From Candidatus Falkowiibacteriota bacterium (lineage in GTDB: Archaea; Iainarchaeota; Iainarchaeia; Iainarchaeales; GCA-2688035): a stretch of DNA of 8,608 nucleotides. The position numbers and the translations under genes are program-made. The notes under the pieces were generated by a model, which was not told the origin of the DNA, did no database searches, and saw only the letters and a program-made list of their open reading frames with translations. Location: assembly GCA_017610485.1 (NCBI GenBank), contig JAFCBY010000078.1, forward strand, positions 1 to 8,608, read 5' to 3'. This document shows positions 4,293 through 8,608 of the stretch, one piece after another (the first letter of the stretch is position 1; each line of letters begins with the position of its first letter).

Positions 4293-6824
4293 ATGCCCTA
4301 CAATTTTGCAAAAATTGACAGGAAATGGCAGGCTGCCTGGGACAAGAAGAAGGCCTTCAAGGCAAAGGAAGGCCAGGCAAAAAAATACTATGTTCTGGAG
4401 ATGTTTCCATATCCCAGCGGCAAGCTCCACATGGGCCATGTTCGCAATTATGCGAGCCAGCAAAAGCTTTTGGGCTTCAGCTATGACTGGGGGAGGACTG
4501 TTGTAACCTGTGACCCAGAGTATTATCGCTGGAACCAGTGGTTCTTTCTAAAAATGCTTGAGAAGGGCATTGCCTACAAGGCAAAGGCAAAAAGCAACTG
4601 GTGCGAGAGCTGTGGCACAGTGCTTGCAAACGAGCAGGTTGAAAACAGCAAGTGCTGGAGGTGCCACAATGAGGTTGTTGAAAAAGAGTTTGACCAATGG
4701 TTCTTTAAGATTACGGATTATGCCGACGAGCTGCTTGAGGGCTTGGACAAGCTGCAGGACTGGCCGCAGCGCGTTAGGACAATGCAAAAGAACTGGATTG
4801 GAAAAAGCCAGGGCGTAGAAGTCTTGTTCAAGGAAAAGGATTCAGGCAAAGAAATTCCGACATTCACAACAAGGCCTGACACCCTATTTGGTGTTACCTT
4901 TGTGGTGTTTGCGCCAGAGCACCCGCTTGTAAAAGAGTTTGTAAAAGGCACAGAGTTTGAGGCAGACGTCAAGCGATTCATTGAAGAGGTGAAGGGCCAA
5001 AGCCTGATTGACAGGCTTGCAGAAGGCAAAGAAAAGAGAGGGGTTTTCCTCGGCAAGTATGCAATCAACCCTGTGAATGGAGATATTGTACCGATTTTTG
5101 CTGCAGACTTTGCAGTGCTTGAATATGGAACAGGAATGGTAATGTGTGTTCCAACCCACGACCAGCGTGATTTTGAGTTTGCGGAAAAGTATGAGTTGCA
5201 AAAGAGGGTTGTAATTCAGCCAAAGGAGAAGGCTCTTGACGCGCACTCAATGGAAAGGGCTTATGTTGAAGAAGGTGTTCTGGTTAACAGTGGTGAATTT
5301 GATGGGATGGAAAACCTTAAAGCTATTGAAAAGATTGGCGGCTGGCTTGAGATGAAAAAGCTCGGTAAAAGAACGGTTAACTACAAGCTGCGTGACTGGC
5401 TTATTTCAAGGCAGAGATACTGGGGGACGCCGATTCCGGTAATCTACTGCGATAAATGTGGAACTGTTCCTGTTCCGAAGAAAGAGCTGCCTGTTGTGCT
5501 TCCCGAGAATGCGCCGTTTACAGGTGAGGGCAACCCCCTTGATAAGGTAAACGAGTTTGTCAACGTGAAATGCCCAAAGTGCGGGGGGAAGGCAAGGCGT
5601 GAAACCGACACAATGGATACATTTGTGGACAGCAGCTGGTATTTCCTCAGGTTTTGTGATGCAAACGCCAAGGAAATGTTTGATAAGAAGAAGGCTGCCT
5701 ACTGGATGCCTGTTGACCAGTACATTGGGGGCATTGAACATGCAATAATGCACCTTCTCTATGCAAGGTTCTTTACAAAGGCCTTGCGCGATTTGGGGCT
5801 GCACAAGTTTGACGAGCCGTTCACAAGGCTTTTGACCCAGGGCATGGTTCTCAAAGATGGGGAGGTCATGAGCAAGAGCAAGGGCAATGTGGTTGACCCA
5901 GGCGAGATTATCAAAAGGTTTGGGGCCGACACTGCCCGCACCTTTATGCTTAGTGTGAGCTTGCCAACCAAAGAGCTTGAATGGAGTGATAAGGGGGCAG
6001 AGGCTACCTTCAAATTCTTAAACAGGGTTTTTGAGTTTGTTGAGTCAAACAAGGGCAGAACAGGCAAGGGCAAACCGGACGCAAAGAAGCTCTCCTCCAA
6101 GAACAGGGTTCTGCTAAGCAAAGCTCATCGTACAATTATTGCTGTTACCGAGCACATGACCAGGTTCGAGTTCAACTTTGCTTTGGGAAAGATAATGAAG
6201 CTGTTTAACGCAATGCAGAAAATGGAGAAGCCGGACAAGAACGTGCTTGGTTTTTCTGTAAGGTCGCTTGTGCAGCTGCTTGCACCATTTGCACCCCACG
6301 TCTGTGAGGAATTGTGGGAACTGCTTGGGAAAAAGGGTTTTGTTTCTCTGAGCAAGTGGCCGAATGGAAGTGAGAAGGCCATTGACAGGAAGGCAGAGCA
6401 GGCCGAAGCCCTGATTGAAGGCCTGGATGAGGATGTCAGGCATATCAAGGGCCTTGCAAAGATTGAGATTCCAAAGAGAGTTGTTCTCTTTGTTGCGCCA
6501 AAGTGGAAGTGGAAGGCTGCAGAGATTGTGGCAAAGGCCTGTAGGGAAAGGCCTTACTTGGGCAAGGCAATGAAGGCTTTGATGGCTGACTCTGAGATAA
6601 AGAAGCACGGCAAGGAAGTTCAGGGGCTTGCAAAGGCCCTGGTTCCAAGGGCTGCATTTATCCGGGATGCCGAGAAGATTGACGAGTTCAAGGTTTTGAA
6701 AGAGGCGAGGCCGGATCTTGAAAGGGTTTTTGGCTGCAGGGTTGAGGTTGAGAAGGCGGAGAAGTCCAAGCATGCAAAGGCAAGGAATGCGTTGCCTTTA
6801 AAGCCGGCAATTTTTCTGGAGTAG
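4293..6824 (+). CDS. leuS: Leucine--tRNA ligase, bacterial type, with a catalytic-domain deletion
   Basis: LeuRS, a class I synthetase, attaches leucine to tRNA-Leu and hydrolyses mischarged products. HMGH is at 46-49 in PYPSGKLHMGHVRNY. Zinc site 1 uses C104, C107, C121 and C124. The CP1 editing domain spans about 170-360, with TFTTRPDT (190-197) and the conserved Asp in HDQRD (D293). A second Cys set is C386, C389, C427 and C430. Catalytic segments LRDWLISRQRYWGTPIP (367-383) and ETDTMDTFVDSSWYFLR follow. The KMSKS loop reads VMSKS (525-529). The anticodon-binding helices follow, and a Lys-rich C-terminal extension ends in NALPLKPAIFLE. Compared with E. coli LeuRS, about 52 residues are missing in frame between Y53 (HVRNY) and A54 (ASQQKLLGFSYDW). 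The lost part includes GWDAFGLPAE, whose Asp (D80 in E. coli) binds the leucine amino group, so the product as read should be inactive. The rest is intact. The ATG at 4293 is set by homology and the TATA box. Confidence 0.96.
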   Translation: MPYNFAKIDRKWQAAWDKKKAFKAKEGQAKKYYVLEMFPYPSGKLHMGHVRNYASQQKLLGFSYDWGRTVVTCDPEYYRWNQWFFLKMLEKGIAYKAKAKSNWCESCGTVLANEQVENSKCWRCHNEVVEKEFDQWFFKITDYADELLEGLDKLQDWPQRVRTMQKNWIGKSQGVEVLFKEKDSGKEIPTFTTRPDTLFGVTFVVFAPEHPLVKEFVKGTEFEADVKRFIEEVKGQSLIDRLAEGKEKRGVFLGKYAINPVNGDIVPIFAADFAVLEYGTGMVMCVPTHDQRDFEFAEKYELQKRVVIQPKEKALDAHSMERAYVEEGVLVNSGEFDGMENLKAIEKIGGWLEMKKLGKRTVNYKLRDWLISRQRYWGTPIPVIYCDKCGTVPVPKKELPVVLPENAPFTGEGNPLDKVNEFVNVKCPKCGGKARRETDTMDTFVDSSWYFLRFCDANAKEMFDKKKAAYWMPVDQYIGGIEHAIMHLLYARFFTKALRDLGLHKFDEPFTRLLTQGMVLKDGEVMSKSKGNVVDPGEIIKRFGADTARTFMLSVSLPTKELEWSDKGAEATFKFLNRVFEFVESNKGRTGKGKPDAKKLSSKNRVLLSKAHRTIIAVTEHMTRFEFNFALGKIMKLFNAMQKMEKPDKNVLGFSVRSLVQLLAPFAPHVCEELWELLGKKGFVSLSKWPNGSEKAIDRKAEQAEALIEGLDEDVRHIKGLAKIEIPKRVVLFVAPKWKWKAAEIVAKACRERPYLGKAMKALMADSEIKKHGKEVQGLAKALVPRAAFIRDAEKIDEFKVLKEARPDLERVFGCRVEVEKAEKSKHAKARNALPLKPAIFLE
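6818..6821 (+). promoter_or_regulatory. Shine-Dalgarno-like GGAG before a GTG start
   Basis: GGAG overlaps the end of leuS and lies 9 nt before the GTG at 6831. It complements the archaeal anti-SD (CCTCC), favouring the GTG over the ATG at 6840. It fits an internal cistron translated from the leuS transcript. Confidence 0.4.
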
Positions 6825-6830
6825 GTTTCT

Positions 6831-7262
6831 GTGAAGCTGATGATTTGCGGCAGCATGGCATTTTCAAAGGAGATGCTTGAGACGCAAAAGACTTTGGAGG
6901 AGATAGGGCACAAAGCCCTTGTTCCAGTTGATACTGTAGAATGCATTGAAAACCCTGGCCTTAATATGGACTTGGAGCACTGCATTTCAACTCAGGTTGA
7001 CAAAAAATGCTTTGACCTAATTGCTGAGAGCGACGCAATTCTTGTCCTCAACCATGAGAAAAACGGCATTAAGGGCTATGTTGGTGGTGCAACCCTGATG
7101 GAGATTGGCATTGCAAGGCACCTCAACAAGAAAATCTTCCTGCTGCACAATCTGCCAACAGAGGAAGAGCAGCGCTATGTTCTTGAAATAAAGGCCACTG
7201 AGCCAACTGTTCTAGACGGTGATTTGACTAAGATTGGCCCTGGGGCAAACAAGAAGATTTAA
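6831..7262 (+). CDS. Nucleoside 2-deoxyribosyltransferase-like protein
   Basis: This 143-residue protein has a Rossmann-like flavodoxin fold. The first strand and turn are MKLMICGSMAF. A DAILVLNHEKNGIKGYVGG segment appears at about 68-86, then GGATLMEIGIARHLNKKIFLL at 85-105, with Glu91 in the position of the catalytic nucleophile of nucleoside 2-deoxyribosyltransferases and related small N-glycosidase-like proteins. Family members exchange or cleave the base of (deoxy)nucleosides or nucleotides and often act in salvage or pool sanitation. The exact substrate cannot be read from the sequence. The GTG at 6831 lies 6 nt after the leuS stop and has a GGAG 9 nt upstream, so co-transcription with leuS is likely. 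A TTTAAA at 6797-6802 within leuS, 31 nt before the GTG, could add a local promoter. An in-frame ATG at 6840 would remove three residues. Its own TAA stop lies inside the next gene's TATA box. Confidence 0.7.
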   Translation: MKLMICGSMAFSKEMLETQKTLEEIGHKALVPVDTVECIENPGLNMDLEHCISTQVDKKCFDLIAESDAILVLNHEKNGIKGYVGGATLMEIGIARHLNKKIFLLHNLPTEEEQRYVLEIKATEPTVLDGDLTKIGPGANKKI

Positions 7263-7286
7263 ATTCTAGCTTGCAGTTCTTTTTTT
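7254..7286 (+). promoter_or_regulatory. TATA box and T-tract before the 7287 gene (leaderless start)
   Basis: TTTAAA at 7258-7263 contains the TAA stop codon of the upstream gene (7260-7262). Its centre is 26.5 nt before the ATG at 7287, matching leaderless initiation there rather than at the in-frame ATG at 7293. A T7 run at 7280-7286 abuts the start codon and may terminate the upstream transcript. Confidence 0.6.
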
Positions 7287-7646
7287 ATGCTAATGCCTAG
7301 AAAGAATAAATCAAGAAGTTTTAAACGAGGCCGTGGTGACGGCCGAGGCAGGAGTCAGGGTATAACAAATGAAACTAGTGCTAAGATAAGAGCGAGAATT
7401 GCTCGTCAGTCTGGTAGTCCTAAACCTAAACACCCGGCGCAAATTGCGGCTGAACAGAGGCATTTGAAATCTGATATTGAAACTGCTTTGAGAAAAATAT
7501 GTCGTTTTCCTAAGTTAGGCGACAGGCACGAAATCGTTTTTGCCAGGATTGAAGGAATTTTTGAGGGTAATCAGCATGGGCGTCTTACTCCAGAGAACCT
7601 TAAGAGATTGAATAAAGTTTTGAAGGAGCTCAAACAACTAGCCTAA
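7287..7646 (+). CDS. Small basic hypothetical protein
   Basis: The protein has 119 residues and is not recognised. The first 55 residues are strongly basic and low-complexity, rich in Arg, Lys, Gly and Ser (FKRGRGDGRGR, IRARIARQSGSPKPKH), so they are probably disordered and may bind nucleic acid. Residues 50-119 are predicted helical (AEQRHLKSDIETALRKI, then LTPENLKRLNKVLKELKQL) and look like a small helical domain. Codon use differs from every neighbour: CGT, CGA, GGT, AGT, TCT, CCT and AAA are frequent where the neighbours prefer AGG, GGC and AAG. This points to recent acquisition or low expression. A well-placed TATA box supports the ATG at 7287; starting at 7293 would lose two residues. 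It converges on argS with only 2 nt between the stop codons. A real gene is likely, given the promoter and full-length frame; its function is unknown. Confidence 0.6.
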   Translation: MLMPRKNKSRSFKRGRGDGRGRSQGITNETSAKIRARIARQSGSPKPKHPAQIAAEQRHLKSDIETALRKICRFPKLGDRHEIVFARIEGIFEGNQHGRLTPENLKRLNKVLKELKQLA

Positions 7647-7648
7647 TC

Positions 7649-8608
7649 TTACATCTTCTCAATCGCTTCTATATCAAGCATTTCAAGGCCGTTTTTCAAA
7701 ACATGGGCTGTTGCCTCGACAAGGGCAAGCCTTTGTGCCATTGTCTCCTTGTCTTCTGCTTTGAGAACAGGCTGCTTGTGGTAGAAGGAGTTGAATGCCT
7801 CGGCTGTCTCAATCAGGAACTGGCATACCACGTGCGGGCTCAGCTGTTCAAGCGCTTTGCTGACTGCTGCGGGATATGCTGTTAGAAGTTTGGCAAGAGC
7901 CTGCTCTTCAGGCGAGGACAGTTTCTCAAAGCTGGCGGGCTTCTTGTACTTCTTTGCCTTTCGCAGGATGCTCTTTGCCCTTGCATGCGTGTACTGGATA
8001 TAGGGTCCTGTTTCCCCCTCAAAGGAAATGCTTTCCTCCGGGTTGAACAACAAGTCTTTTTGGACAGCTACCTTCAGCAGGTGGAATTTGATTGCCGCAA
8101 GGCCAATTGCCCTGCTTCTCTTGGCAACCTCTTTTTCGGAGAGCTCTTCCTCACGCTTCCTTATTTCCTCTGCCGCAAGCTGCTCCATCTCATTGATTAT
8201 TTCGTCAGCGTCAACCACCTTGCCTTCCCTGCTCTTCAGCTTTCCTGATGGAAGGAAGACCATGCCGTGGCTTAAATGCTTGCATTCCTTTGCCCACTTG
8301 AAGCCCAAAATCTCAAATATCTTGAACAGCTGCCTGAAGTAAAGGTCCTGCTCGTTTCCCACAACCCAGAAGGCTTTCTTCAACTTGAATTTCTCAAACT
8401 TGTGCTTTGTCAAAGCCAGGTCATTTGTAATGTAGATTGAGGTGCCGTCCGCCCTCAAAACAGTCTTGTTTGGCAGGCCATGCGATTCGAGCTCTGCCAT
8501 CAGCGCACCCTCATCGTTTTCCTTAAACAGGCCTTTTTTCCTTCCAAGCTTTATCAGGGGAGTTGCCTTATCGTAGAGCTCTGATTCAAAAAACCAAGTG
8601 TCAAACAG
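7649..8608 (-). CDS. argS: Arginine--tRNA ligase, C-terminal part (partial)
   Basis: ArgRS is a class I synthetase charging tRNA-Arg in the cytoplasm. The frame runs off the right edge of the window, so the N-terminal domain and HIGH motif are not visible. The ATG at 8498-8500 is internal, because the frame upstream continues with FDTWFFESELYDKATPLI, a known ArgRS segment. Visible parts in order: VLRADGTSIYITNDLALTKHKF, the WVVGNEQDLYFRQL stretch, LSHGMVFLPSGKLKSREGKVV (REG in place of KMSKS, as usual in ArgRS), the FEGETGPYIQYTHARAKSIL helix of the anticodon-binding DALR domain, then the conserved FNSFYHKQPVL and the terminal helices (LVEATAHVLKNGLEMLDIEAIEKM). The 319 visible residues show no gap or frameshift, in contrast to alaS and leuS. 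Its TAA (7649-7651) lies 2 nt from the stop of the convergent gene. Confidence 0.95.
   Translation of the reverse strand: MFDTWFFESELYDKATPLIKLGRKKGLFKENDEGALMAELESHGLPNKTVLRADGTSIYITNDLALTKHKFEKFKLKKAFWVVGNEQDLYFRQLFKIFEILGFKWAKECKHLSHGMVFLPSGKLKSREGKVVDADEIINEMEQLAAEEIRKREEELSEKEVAKRSRAIGLAAIKFHLLKVAVQKDLLFNPEESISFEGETGPYIQYTHARAKSILRKAKKYKKPASFEKLSSPEEQALAKLLTAYPAAVSKALEQLSPHVVCQFLIETAEAFNSFYHKQPVLKAEDKETMAQRLALVEATAHVLKNGLEMLDIEAIEKM

Noticed and set aside
4449..4460. An intron or intein at the leuS junction
   Set aside because: Sequence is missing rather than inserted, so there is no element to excise.
6114..6773. Long minus-strand frame (219 codons) inside leuS
   Set aside because: It is antisense to the conserved C-terminal half of LeuRS; the translation is Leu/Pro/Cys-rich and low in structure, as is typical of shadow frames.
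1..8608. tRNA genes, CRISPR arrays, insertion sequences
   Set aside because: No tRNA T-arm consensus, spaced direct repeats, transposase or terminal inverted repeats were seen on either strand.

Overview
The window looks like a piece of an archaeal genome, most likely from a small-genome DPANN-type lineage. Three things point that way. (1) An RNase P RNA gene has the compact archaeal 'type M-like' architecture. (2) TTTAAA boxes sit about 26-30 nt in front of the start codons of several genes and, at the same spacing, in front of the RNase P RNA 5' end. This is archaeal TATA-box geometry with leaderless mRNAs. (3) Arg is mostly AGG/AGA and most genes lack a Shine-Dalgarno sequence. The lineage call is inference; no rRNA or ribosomal protein gene is present to fix it.

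Layout: 1-681 is the C-terminal part of a secreted or surface-type beta-rich protein. 727-1050 is the RNase P RNA. 1120-1974 is an unrecognised 284-residue protein carrying the sequence hallmarks of a divergent protein-kinase-like fold. 2014-3693 is a bacterial-type (Borrelia/CPR-like) alanyl-tRNA synthetase whose 3' end is cut off inside the editing domain. It runs directly into 3632-4237, a small HExxH putative metallopeptidase. 4293-6824 is a bacterial-type leucyl-tRNA synthetase. 6831-7262 is a nucleoside 2-deoxyribosyltransferase-like protein following leuS by 6 nt. 7287-7646 is a small basic orphan protein of different codon use. 7649-8608 (minus strand) is the C-terminal part of arginyl-tRNA synthetase, convergent with the orphan gene.

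The dominant theme is translation: the tRNA 5'-processing RNA plus three aminoacyl-tRNA synthetases. The most striking observation is that two of them carry large in-place losses. AlaRS lacks about the last 50 residues of its editing domain, including the Cys/His zinc half-site, and has Phe in place of the near-universal motif-2 Glu. LeuRS lacks about 52 residues of its catalytic Rossmann domain between the HMGH motif and the 'KLLGFSYDW' segment, including the GWDAFGLPAE signature. These are either genuine decay or reduction of bacterial-type paralogues, or assembly deletions; raw reads would settle it. Every gap longer than a few bases holds a TATA box, a T-rich terminator, or both; there is no stretch above 300 bases without a gene.
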